Positions 22,729 through 32,853 of a DNA stretch of 64,000 nucleotides are shown here, piece by piece. Every line of letters begins with the position of its first letter. The stretch's first letter is position 1. Under the pieces are notes generated by a model. That model had not been told where the DNA came from, did no database searches, and worked only from the letters and a program-made list of their open reading frames with translations. Both the position numbers and the translations under genes were made by a program. Source of the DNA: Adineta vaga (lineage: Eukaryota; Rotifera); assembly GCA_021613535.1 (NCBI GenBank), contig CP075492.1, positions 15,314,001 through 15,378,000 of the forward strand, in the 5' to 3' direction.

Positions 22729-24537
22729 ATGACAGCAAAAAGTGTAAATCAACGTGAATGGTACACAGTCGTTTATGGTTCAAACCAATTTACGTTACCT
22801 ACGCGATATCAAGAAGTATCTTTAATTGCAGAAGGACGTAATAGTGTTGTAGTGTAAGTTAACCAATTTATTTTATCTCTATTTTGTGATTCATCAAAGT
22901 GTTTCTATAATTAGCCGTGCTACAGATACAGTATGTTTTATTATAAATATAAAAAAAAGAAAGATATAAGAATATATTTCATTGTAGGAAATAAATAAAT
23001 ATGTAGCAATTAAAAAGATAATTCATCCTTTTCGTATTTTATATGTGGCAAAACAAACTTATAGAAAACTAAAATTACTGATACATCTCAATCGTGATGA
23101 TACACTGGTTTGTACAAATCATTCCTTCATTTTTGACTTCAAATCGTATATATTTTTTTTTATGCAGGTTGTACCATTGTACAATGTATTTACACCTGAA
23201 AGAGAACTTAATGATTTTCAAACATTGTATTTTATAAAAAATTCTTTTTTTCCTTTCTTTATCATGATGATTCAGATATTTGGTATTCAAATATATCGAT
23301 TATGGTCTGGATCAAGTCATCAGATCTAATATGGTGCTCACAGAAGACCATATCAAACATTTTATTTATTTACTTCTTTGTATTTTGAAAGTATTGTTAT
23401 GTTTTCTTCTTGGATAATTCTTAAATTGTTTCTCTCTTTATTTTTGTTTTGATTGTTTAGTTTATTCATTCAGCTGGTATTTTTCATTGCGTAAGTAGAA
23501 GATAGAAATGAAAGATTAGTATTTTTGCTGTTGTATTAAAATAGCGTTTGGCACCAAGGAACTTTAGAGTCAATAAATATGCAGCTATTAGTGTAAATCA
23601 TTGTAAAATGAGATTGATATACCTATTATGTTTCTCTATTTTTACACAGATTTCCGATTTTGGAAACGCCTCGGATCCTTTTGGTAACTCAAATACTTCT
23701 ATTGGCAGATATATCAGTAATACGGTTCTTATTTTATGACTAGATGAGCGTTCTTTCGTTAGTTGGTGGAGGGCACCAGAATCATTATTTGATGGGAATT
23801 TTTGTGACGATAAACTTGATGTGTGGTCGATTGGTTGTATAGTGGCCGAACTCATTCTGCGTAAACCTCTTTTTCGTGGAACCGATATCGTTGATCAGGT
23901 AAACAAAATATTCGAGATTATTGGTACGCCGCACTCGACAATATTGGACCACATTTGTCCCATATGTTTGTATATTCAAAGAAAAAAAGCATATAAAAGA
24001 ATGTTTTCCTGTACTTAAATCTTCATCGTAGACGTAGCTAATTATATTAGAAAATTGCCACTGAAACCAAGAAGAGATTTTAATGAATTGTTCGGATATA
24101 AATATCATTCAGCAGGAAAAATCTCAACGTCTGGCATATCAGCAGAAGGTCAATTTATAGGAACCAATATAACGTTCATGTATTATATTTCATTGTAGGT
24201 ATTGATCTCCTTGATAGTCTGTTGACTTTTGATCGTCGTATACGTCCGACTGCTGAAGAAGCCTTAGGTAAATTATCACTAGAAAAATCATCATTTGTTT
24301 TGTTTTTTTTAGCTCATCCATATTTGAAGGAATTGCACGATCCTACGGATGAACCAACTTCGGAATATATAATTGATGAAGATCAAGATGAAAGTTACAC
24401 TATAGAACAATGGAAATGTACGTTATTCGAATTGTGAATTTCAATATAAACTCGGATGACTTCTTATTTTAGCAATAGTATGGAAAATGGTAGTAGATTT
24501 TGTGCCACCAACATCGATCCATGATGTCGACGAATGA
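22729..24537 (+). CDS. p38-type MAP kinase paralogue with lost catalytic residues
   Basis: There are about a dozen small exons, including a 16-bp one (22915-22930); the first are 22729-22853, 22988-23107, 23168-23226, 23276-23390, 23461-23490, 23545-23592 and 23650-23724. Order and wording follow p38: QFTLPTRYQEV, VAIKKIIHPF, VFTPERELNDFQTLYLV, LDVWSIGCIVAELI, the ALAHPYLKELHDPTDEP tail and VVDFVPP. Key departures: the Gly-rich loop is IAEGRNSVV; the alpha-C region has KQTYRKLK where p38 has Glu; HRDLKP becomes HC-R-LAP across a splice junction, so the catalytic Asp and Lys are gone; no TGY is seen. DFG is kept. One frame break lies at about 23725-23762 before WWRAPES. It is probably a pseudokinase, or a decaying gene. 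The C-terminal docking tail is well preserved. Confidence 0.75.
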
Positions 24538-24889
24538 GATGTATCAATCGATAACTTATTTGATAAAAAAAAAACTTCAATTCTCCAAACATATTTTATT
24601 TTAATTAATATAACCTCTACAGTAGTATATGATGATCACTCGCCATCTCTGTGTCTTTAAGAGTTTTGATTCACTCTTTCTTGCAATTTATAATGTTTTT
24701 ATGTATGACGAAAATCATTATTAATGTGATAAAAGGAAGAAAAAGAAACGATGTAAATTGTATAGCGAAATTCCATCGTACTTGTTTCGTTCTCTTATAA
24801 ATACACACGCAGCTTTTTACCTTTTATGAGAAGACATAAAGTTGCACCACTGATAAGAGAATACACGTGTGCTAGAAGAAATAACATCA
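24538..24889. other. Intergenic region between kinase-like and second F-box-LRR gene
   Basis: No gene is seen; this is the presumed 3' end of the kinase-like gene and the promoter of the next. Confidence 0.4.
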
Positions 24890-26267
24890 ATGTCGAGAGA
24901 AGTTAATCTATCGTTGCATACAATACCGATCGAATTAGTGTATTATATTTTGGATCATTTGGATGATGTAACTATTTTATTATCCTGTCGAAATGTTTGT
25001 ACAAGGTTGAATGCCATTACGGACACATATCGTCGATATCAGGTTAATGTTTTTTCGTTATATAGAATTCTATATTGAAAAAAATTATCATAGATATTCA
25101 ATACACTTTATCTCGGAGGCGATCAAGTCGGTACACAAAAAGCAAAACATATTTCTGATATTTTACTAGGAAATCAAGTAACATTGCGTTTGTTTTAAAT
25201 TTATTCCTTACTTGTTGTTTTTCATCTAGACAATCACTAAAGTTTATCTGCAAAAATGTCAAATTGATTCACAAGGAGCAGAATTTCTCAGCACTGCTTT
25301 ACGTCACAACAACGTACTATTTCTCTTCTCGTTCGAATACTTACTTCATTGATTTATATACAGACACTCCTTACACTTCAACTTCAATCTAATCAAATTG
25401 GTTCACAAGGAATCAATCATCTTAGCAATGGTTTACTACAAAATAGAGTAATATTTCTTCTCATATTACGAATAGTTCGTTATTTTATATAGACACTCAC
25501 AACTCTCAATCTTGCAAGTAATCAAGTCGATGATGAAGGAGCCCAATATCTAAGCATCGCTCTACTTAAAAACAACGTATAGTGGTATTTTCTAGTTTTA
25601 TATCACTATCCATTTTTTCCACTATAGTCTCTTACTACACTTGATCTTCGATTGAATCAAATAACTTCACAAGGAACACAATATCTCAGCAATAGTCTAG
25701 TGCAAAACAAAGTAGTACATTCTATTTTGTTTACTGTTCAATTATCAACTTATATAGACACTTTTGACACTGCATCTTTCATGGAATAATATTGGTGATC
25801 AAGGTGTGGAATATTTAAGCAATACTCTATTAGATAACAAAGTAAAACTTTAGTTTCTTGCACTTTTCTTCAACATTTTCTATAGACACTGACCACACTC
25901 GGACTGGAAGGTATTCAACTTAGTGATCAAGGTGCTGAACATTTAGCGAATGTTTTACTTCAAAACAAAGTAACTTGTTTAATTACTCTTTACAACTTAT
26001 TCCTTTTTCTCGATATTTTAGACATTGACTTCACTTCGTCTTCGAGAAAATCGAATGAGTGCTCAAGGAGCAGAATATCTATGCAATGCTTTATTAGATT
26101 ATGAAGTAATAGACTACTTGTTTTCTTTTCATTCGACGAATTATGTATTGTTTTCTGTACAGACCCCCATGTCACTTTATCTCAATTTAAATCACATTAA
26201 TGACGATGGGAAACGATATGTCAAAGAAATTTTAAAAATAAAGCCTGGAATAAGAATAATTTTGTAA
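24890..26267 (+). CDS. Short F-box protein with one-exon LRRs (10 exons)
   Basis: Exon 1 (24890-25042) encodes only the F-box (SLHTIPIELVYYILDHLDD...). It is followed directly by eight 84-nt LRR exons: 25094-25177, 25230-25313, 25364-25447, 25493-25576, 25628-25711, 25758-25841, 25886-25969 and 26022-26105. The terminal exon is 26163-26267. All introns are phase 0 and about 45-57 bp. The frame is intact, giving about 309 residues. Consensus of the repeats is TLTTLxLxxNQIxxQGAQYLSNxLLxN. Compared with the gene at 18181, the 385-residue middle region is missing, so the LRR array is joined straight to the F-box. The start is the first ATG of the frame; an in-frame GTG lies 21 bases upstream. Confidence 0.82.
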
Positions 26268-26322
26268 TCGATTTGAGAAACAAACGATAATCTTTTGATT
26301 TTGATAAATAAAGAGAATAAAT

Positions 26323-26342
26323 AAGGGTGTGCACATCCCTTA
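26323..26342 (+). terminator. Compact palindromic G-rich 3' element
   Basis: AAGGGTGTGCACATCCCTTA is nearly self-complementary and begins about 56 bases after the stop at 26267, right behind a run of AATAAA signals. The G-rich half lies on the coding strand, as in the other members of the class. Confidence 0.5.
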
Positions 26343-26484
26343 GTTTCTAACAGCTGCATAAATTTCTGTTTCTTTATTTGAAAAAAAAAATACAACTAAA
26401 TCTATAGATTAACCGATTCCCAGGCAGATGGTATCACCAAATCGTTTAGAAACGATAGGCTTATTTAGTTATTGATATATTAAT

Positions 26485-27220
26485 TGAGTAACCATATAGG
26501 AAGATCTTCCTGTAAATCCAATTCACCTAAAGCATAACAGTTGAACTTTAGGAAAGATAAGCGTTTCAAATCACGAGAATTTCTCTTCGCTCGTTTTATT
26601 TGTTCTAAATAACTATGTACTTGTACTTCAGTATATCAAGGAACAATTGCCAATTAATTTTATACTCAAATTTGAAATGCCTAATTGATGCCATATTTAT
26701 AAAGGTATTCATCTGTTCGTATGTTATTTCGTCATCAATCAGTCTTAAAATTAATGTGTCATTAATGAAATGGAGTTTAAAGAAACTAATTTTTGAAGTA
26801 TTTACTGTTGAAGCCAATTATATGGTAGACGGTAAAATTGTTCAGCAACCAATGACGTCATATTAGATGATTGTGATTCAAGCCAACGAAAATTGTCAAC
26901 CAGGATTACTTTAAATTTATAATGTTCAATCTTGGATTTTTCTATGAACGATTCGACAATATTGCTAAAAAGTAAAATGTCTGTGGTGATATTCCAGATG
27001 AGATATTTTAATGTTTTTATTTCAAATAATAGTATATATGACGAATTTTATCTCAACTAAACACTCTTAAATAGTCACTCGACAATCATAAATATTGTAA
27101 AATAAATCGACAAAATAATGTATTAAACATTGTTCAATTGTAATAAACAAGTTTTCATTTTTATCAGATAAAGTTAAGGATTTGATATGTTCAATATTCA
27201 TTGGTAACTATCAAATAAGA
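26485..27220 (-). pseudogene. Relic of a bdelloid F-box family gene
   Basis: Minus-strand fragments in several frames fit the F-box family body and tail: NIEHIKSLTLSDKNEN (about 27215), KFKVILVDNFRWLESQ (26930), ILRLIDDEITYEQMNTFINM (26765), and the closing NSRDLKRLSFLKFNCYALGE, ending LDLQEDLPIWLLN (about 26490-26590). Stops separate them. The last block matches the usual C-terminal pattern of that family (LKRLSF...LP.W). No F-box itself is visible. Confidence 0.5.
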
Positions 27221-27769
27221 TCGAAGTTTGTTTTCTTCGACGAAGAAGATGATTAATGCTGTAAGTTATATCGATACAGCGTCGATATAGCATGATGTAC
27301 AATCACATGTAAGAATGTAAGTTCTATCGGTTTCGCGCACTGTTTTTATACGTAACCGAAAGCATATCAACTGATAACGATGAAAAACGAGAATTTCACT
27401 ATTTTCTGACAATAGAAGAAAAATTACAATTCTTTTTGTAAAAAATACAGTGGGAGTATGAGAAAGTACAAAACTGATATACATCGACATCGTCAAGATA
27501 AAATCAAAATTTTTTATACAAATAATTGATATAATTACGGGCATATTACAATTAGAATTTGAAAAAATACAATGCTGCATATTTCTAAACAACAATTCGA
27601 TTGAAAATATAACTACATCAGCATAGTAGTCAAAGTAATTCACGGCTATCAGAATATTTAGTTTTGCAAATTAGTCGAATATGTATGAATAGATTTTATT
27701 ATGATCTTGAAAGTAAATAGAAAACGATTTTTGTCTTGATTTTGTTTGATTTTGATGTTAGCTGATCAT
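27221..27769. other. No recognisable gene
   Basis: A 125-codon open frame on the minus strand (27266-27643) has an odd composition and no recognised motif. It could be chance or more of the F-box relic. Confidence 0.3.
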
Positions 27770-27985
27770 TTATTTTTTAGGTTTACATTTATCATACTGT
27801 TGTTGTGCACGATCTCGTTCCAGTTTTGCTCCGTCATGATCTCCTTGTTTTTCGCGTTTATCACCTTGACGATCATGGTAATAGCCGTGAATTGCTCCGC
27901 GAACACAACTTTCCTCTTTATATCCACCATTCCATCCCATTACTTTATCCAAGCCATCACTAAATAGCTCGATCTTTTGAGTCAT
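27770..27985 (-). CDS. Small hydrophilic protein, unknown function
   Basis: The protein has 71 residues, starts at ATG 27985, and is strongly charged and Gly/Asp/Lys-rich (GYYHDRQGDKREKQGDHDGA, ending QYDKCKPKK). The stop is followed within a few bases by AATAAA on the same strand, which supports a real transcript end. An alternative upstream start (MSDQKKKPTLNN at about 28019) is in another frame and would need a frame change. There is no signal peptide or membrane segment. Not recognised; the hydrophilic make-up is reminiscent of stress-protein-like peptides, but that is only an impression. Confidence 0.45.
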   Translation of the reverse strand: MTQKIELFSDGLDKVMGWNGGYKEESCVRGAIHGYYHDRQGDKREKQGDHDGAKLERDRAQQQYDKCKPKK

Positions 27986-28545
27986 TATTCAAAGTTGGCT
28001 TCTTCTTTTGGTCAGACATTCGATCAATATAATGTTTTCAAGAATTAATATTTTTAATATAGTTGCAAAACCAATTGGAGACTGAATAGAATAGTTGTAT
28101 ATATATATAATCGCAGAACGAAAATGACTTGGCTCTTTCCTTCTACTATTTCTTTTAGTTAAATATGAAAGATGGAAGTTGGAACTTTCCAACAAAAACT
28201 TTTGAGGTTGTTGATTTAAATATGAATGAGTAAGTGAATGAATCATTCTAAACGAACAGAAGAAGCAGATTAAAAACAAAGGAGTCCTTCCAATTATTCA
28301 CGAGAGATATAGTTAGAAGACTTTTGGAAAGAATATGCCCAATAAAGTATAGATATTCTTCAGCATAAATACGGATAACTAGTAGGAAGATAATCGTAAG
28401 ATGAAAAGAAGAATTAAATCTATATCTATCAATAATGAGTCAGGTGAATATGACGTAGATATTCTCTTCAAACGATATCCATATTCAATCTTTTTATTCC
28501 TTATTTCTGACTGGAATGTTTTTATTTGCAAATAATTCACTTCTG
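27986..28545. other. Intergenic region
   Basis: No coding or RNA feature was recognised beyond the alternative start noted for the small hydrophilic protein. Confidence 0.4.
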
Positions 28546-29137
28546 TTATTCAGTCAAAGAGTCATTATTTTCATAAAAGTTCATCGAGATACTTCCAAAA
28601 AGAGAATCTTCAAAAGCCATCAACTGTTGCAAAAAACCAGAGTTTGGTGAAATGTGTTTTCGAGCCTGAACCAATAGTTCGTAAGATTCTCGTAGATTTC
28701 TTTCTTTTTTATGCATCAAATATGCTAAAACAAAACAAGGAGATCGACTAACACCCATATGACAATGAATAAGACACGCAGAATTGGGCGTAGCCTATAG
28801 AAACAAAAATGTTAATTAAGTTTCCTGACAATGTTCTTGTAATATACTTGATCAATAAAACTAAATATCTGTTCGAATAGAGGTAAGATATCTTCCGAAG
28901 ATGAATCCTTTACGGGACATTGAAGATAAATGAAGGAATCAGGATATATATTTGGAGAATCAGTTAAGTTTACAATATATCTGAAAGATGAAAGTAGTAT
29001 CAAAATGATCTGTGACTATGAAATACTCACTTGATACCAATTTTGAGAAGTTCATCTTTGTTGCGAGTAGACGAATATGAGCCAAGAAATAGATGGGGCA
29101 AGATCTGTGAAGGAATTTCCCAATTGGTAGATGCCAT
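28546..29137 (-). CDS. Dual-specificity protein phosphatase
   Basis: The three exons are 29137-29031, 28980-28848 and 28794-28546, and splicing keeps one frame of 162 residues. The N-terminus IPSQILPHLFLGSYSSTRNK is the standard start of a DSP fold; the middle YIVNLTDSP and YLQCPVKDSSSEDILPLFEQ follow; and the active site reads LIHCHMGVSRSPC, a perfect HCx5RS loop with the nucleophilic Cys. The general acid Asp is likely in PVKDSSSED. Compact, cytosolic and without a kinase-docking extension, it is the size of an atypical DSP. No lesion was found. The substrate is unknown; the presence of a p38-like gene nearby is not evidence for pairing. Confidence 0.85.
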
Positions 29138-29511
29138 CAAAATGGATAAGTATATTCGTACGAAAGAATAAAATTAAGTATCTGATTAGATAAATGAAAA
29201 AAAAATTCTATAGAACAATCTTGTTTCGTCAATGGTTTTATTGTGAAGCAAGTACGAGAAGAATTTCATTTCAGCGTAACCTGGTTGTGCAATACATTCG
29301 AAAATAACAAATTACGCGAATGATTCATACTATGACGTATCCGTGAACGTGTGAGTAAAGGTGCATATCTATACATCAATTTCACTCGTACTCGGCTTTT
29401 AACAAATATCTTATAGGATTATCTAAATATAGTGTATCAGCTTGAAGAAAAGATAAATGACTTGTTTTATTCTTTACTGAAAATCTGTTTATTTCGAATA
29501 AAATACTAAGT

Positions 29512-30570
29512 TTATAAAATTTTAACTACAATTTTTCCAAATCCAACTTTTCCTTGTTTTATTTGATTGAGAGTATTTTCTACTTCTTCGAGTTTAATTA
29601 TTTTATTTATATATGGTTTTAATTTTCCATCTTCCATCTATTTTGCTCCTTAAAGTAATGTATCATGAACAAGTGTTTTTAATTGTGCTCGTTCAGCTCC
29701 TAACCAATAACGTGCCATATCGGCATGAACAACGTTTGCTTTTCGTTGAGCAACATTGTTCGCTTCTGAACTGCCTTCTTTTCCAAACCCACCAAGAACA
29801 ATCCATGAGCCACCTTCTTTTACAACTTGAGTTGATTTTTCAAAACTTGATGGAAGATAAGTTGAATCATAAACAACATTGGCACCTTGTCCTTCTGTTA
29901 ATTCAAGTACACGATCGACAATATTTTCTTTGGCATGATTGATAACATCATTAACTTTATATTGTTCTTTGAGAATCTGTATTCCATCATCTTTTGATGC
30001 TGATGTAATCACTTGTTTCGCACCACGTATTTGAGCAATTTGTACACTAAAATGACCGACACCACCTGAACCACTAGGAATAAAAACTGATGTTGTTGAA
30101 TCAATATTAACTTGACGAAGACCATCCATAGCAGATAAAAATGCAATACCAAGTGTTGCTGCATCTTCATGACTAATCGTACTAGGTTTCTTGGCTAATC
30201 CATCAACTTCTCCAACAGAATATTGTTGAAATGCTCCACCACCATTACTCGAATCGAGATTTAAAATGCCAAAAACTTCATCACCAACTTTTAAATATTG
30301 AACATCTTTTCCAACTGCAACAATTCGACCACTAACATCATAACCTGTTGTTGCTGGTAACTTAACGTTAGCAAAATTAATTGCTGCCATTTTATAATCA
30401 ACTGGATTAAGAGAAACAGCATGGTTTTCAATTAAAACTTGATTAGCACCTAATTCTGATGATTTGATTACTGATGCTGATGTTGTCCATTGAAATGCAT
30501 TTGTATCACTTACTCTAACCCACTGTAAGGCTGATTGAATTGTTGGTAAATTTTGTTGAACAGATGCCAT
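29512..30570 (-). pseudogene. MDR-family (quinone oxidoreductase-like) gene with two nonsense codons
   Basis: Starts at ATG 30570 (MASVQQNLPTIQSAL). This medium-chain dehydrogenase/reductase has a GroES-like half (NPVDYKMAA, GYDVSGRIVAVGKDV, GDEVFG) and a nucleotide-binding half with SGSGGVGHFSVQIAQ and VNDVINHAKE. There are no catalytic zinc ligands, so it is of the quinone reductase/zeta-crystallin type using NAD(P)H. The frame stops at TAA 29650-29652, but the same frame continues after a second stop (TAG 29638-29640) for 41 codons of good MDR C-terminus (MEDGKLKPYINKIIKLEEVE, then QGKVGFGKIVVKIL) to a TAA at 29512. Both stops are one substitution from sense (CAA, TTG). Recent decay or sequence error are both possible. 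Confidence 0.75.
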
Positions 30571-32436
30571 GTTATTCAAAAGAATTTTATCGAAAAATTT
30601 ACTCGTATTATTTTATATGTTATAAATAGATGTGTAATGATGGCAATGCAAAATAGAAATAGAAAAACATTAGGTAGACAGTAAGTCCGTCCATGTTTTT
30701 TATATGTTGATTCATAAGGAAAGAAAAGAGAGAAAAGCATGAAATACCATTATGTTATTTATAGTTATTATTGTTGCATAGAAGATATCATGGTATTTAG
30801 TTGAGTCAATCTAAAAAAAGCATTTTCAACTATTAAGTTAGTCGCCGTTTATCAATGGTTTATTTTATTTTATTTTGAATATTAGTCTTCAAGTATTAAC
30901 GCATATTTTGTCTATGTGACAAATGTCGCGTATTGTAGAAGTCTCGAACCGCCTCGTCTGTATTTACTATTCATTACATACATCATCGATTTGGATTAGA
31001 CATCGATTGTACTTTAGATATCACTTGACAACTTCCATTTCTTTCTTTAAAATTATGATTTAAACTGGTTAACAATAGTGCATCTCTCTATTGCATGTAT
31101 ATTCATGGTCATATAGCTTCGCGATCTCCATGACACTTCTGTGCATTGTCAGATAAATGAGCACTGTTGTCTATAATAAATATATTTGCGGATGCGGGTA
31201 ACATATTTACACCCCATTTCGTCCTCATTCTCATGTCTGCTAAAAAAATACCGATCAAATATATCAACTGCACGAGGTATGCGACTATTGTTTCTTTTCT
31301 TCTTCTACACCATATGCATGCACAAACACGTGTGTCGTACTCTTGTACAACATGGGAGATAAATTATGAATGATTTGTATAGGGCACTAACCATGTTTTT
31401 CTCCGTTCTCTTTGTTGTTTATCGAAAAATACCAACCAAACATATTGACAAAGAAGCAAATTTGTTGACTTCTAGTGGGAAAAAACCATCAGTGAATAGG
31501 AAAATGTCGTGTATAAAAGACAGAGATTTGATCAAGATATTATTAAGTGATACTCGACATAGAAACCAATACAATATCCTTCGATATACTTTCAACTTTT
31601 GCTGTTTTACTTATTGCAATGTAGTGAATAACTGTGAACAAGTTAATCAACGACATATATCAATAAAAAATGTGTAGTAAAAAACAATAAAAGGTTCATT
31701 TCTATTTACGCATTGTATCATACAATGATTTGTATTGAATTAGATACAGATTAATCTATTTTTCTTTGATCTATTTTCAATATTATATGTCTACTTTTCC
31801 TATAATTCTAATCAGTCACTATAGCATGTTGTATTTTTCCTTCTTGCTATTCATTCTGACTTTATCTATTAATTTTATCCTTTTCTCCTTACTGGATATA
31901 TTATATTTTGTCCTTGTTAAGGCTCCGCATGGGATGGATATGGGATGCTGTAAGCTGACGTCTGCAGGCAAAAATTCAGGAGCATTGGTCGAATTCATCT
32001 AGTTGTACGGTAGTTTTCATTTAGAACCCTAAACCTACAATGCGTATATGCATCTGACTCATATATGTTGTCCTTCTTATCTTTATGATTGATTATAGAT
32101 AAGAAGAAAGAAACGAAATAGAAGTAAATCGCATGTACACACAGTTATTCTATAAAAATTTCTTAGTCTGTTTAATCTTCTTTCCTTTGTATGACGCGTT
32201 TTGTAAATGATAAGTTATCGGTTATTTCCATAGTATATGGTGAGAAAAATCCAAGAATAGTTTTTTTCCCACTAAATGACTAGCTCCACTATAAAAAAAG
32301 GTGAATGAAGTGATAGTTTACTAATAAATTATTACTAACGGTAAGGATTCACCACGGGAGCAAAATATCCAAGATTCTTGCTCATTTTGATAAGTACGAA
32401 TAAACTTCTTGTTTCAGATTTCTATTAGCAACAATT
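30571..32436. other. Long intergenic region
   Basis: No gene was recognised in nearly 1.9 kb. Small frames (31167-31373, 31366-31677, 31766-32002) lack motifs. A locally GC-richer patch at 31920-32000 contains CTGACGTCTGCAG but nothing identifiable. The last part (32400-32430, TTGTTTCAG) could be a 3' splice or trans-splice acceptor in the leader of the following gene. Confidence 0.4.
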
Positions 32437-32676
32437 ATGAGCAACCCATCGAAGGGAGTCCCGGTACCTGGTCAGAGTCCTATATGGACAGAATTGAAAC
32501 ATTATCGAGGCCAGATAAAATCCAACGACAAAGTCGATAAATTTTATGAATGGGATTATACACATGGCGACATTGAAGTATACAATAAACGAGGTGAACA
32601 CTTAGGTACTATGGATGGCAATACTGGTGATATGACCAAAAAAGCTGTCAAAGGTCGTAAAAAGAACTTTGACTGA
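32437..32676 (+). CDS. Stand-alone colicin E3-type ribonuclease domain protein
   Basis: This intact 79-residue, intronless gene consists of almost nothing but the cytotoxic RNase domain known from E3-type colicins (Cytotoxic domain family), which in bacteria cuts 16S rRNA in the decoding site. The signature is KFYEWDYTHGDIEVY. Asp40, His43 and Glu47 have the 3- and 4-residue spacing of the family's catalytic Asp-His-Glu, and a basic cluster (KGRKK, residues 72-76) stands where the catalytic Arg lies. The preceding GVPVPGQSPIW linker is typical of bacterial polymorphic-toxin tips. No signal peptide, receptor-binding or translocation domain and no adjacent immunity-like gene are visible. AATAAA signals at about 32716 support a eukaryotic transcript. 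Acquisition from bacteria is inferred; whether the protein is active is unknown. Confidence 0.75.
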   Translation: MSNPSKGVPVPGQSPIWTELKHYRGQIKSNDKVDKFYEWDYTHGDIEVYNKRGEHLGTMDGNTGDMTKKAVKGRKKNFD

Positions 32677-32775
32677 GCCGATATAGTGTTCACTTATATA
32701 TACTCGATTTACAAATAAAATAAAATAAAAATTATGTTCGATTTACGCTCGTTTCAATTATTGAGCTGATGGAAA

Positions 32776-32830
32776 TTAGGGTGTGCGTAAGAATAGTATA
32801 TTTACAGATCAATCCCACCGACACTTTCAT
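32776..32830. terminator. Shared G-rich/C-rich element between convergent genes
   Basis: TTAGGGTGTGCG (plus) lies about 100 bases after the RNase-domain stop. About 25 bases later comes a C-rich tract (CCCACCGACACTTTCATCCTTAA) which read on the minus strand is G-rich and sits just past the stop of the exchanger gene (32854). It is an imperfect inverted pair. Confidence 0.4.
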
Positions 32831-32853
32831 CCTTAATTTATTGCGATCGATAG

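Noticed and set aside
22729-24537. Active p38 kinase
   Set aside because: The HRD aspartate and catalytic-loop lysine are absent in the spliced reading.
18181-26267. CRISPR-like spaced repeats at regular ~135-base period
   Set aside because: The regularity is due to 84-nt LRR exons alternating with short introns.
27266-27643. 125-codon minus-strand frame as a gene
   Set aside because: Hydrophobic and Cys-rich mixture without a motif, relatives or adjacent poly(A) signal; chance in AT-rich DNA is as likely.
29613-29942. 109-codon plus-strand frame
   Set aside because: Shadow of the MDR oxidoreductase gene on the minus strand.
32437-32676. Bacterial contamination as explanation of the RNase-domain gene
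   Set aside because: Codon and base composition match the surroundings, AATAAA signals follow, and rotifer-type genes flank it closely; still worth a read-level check.
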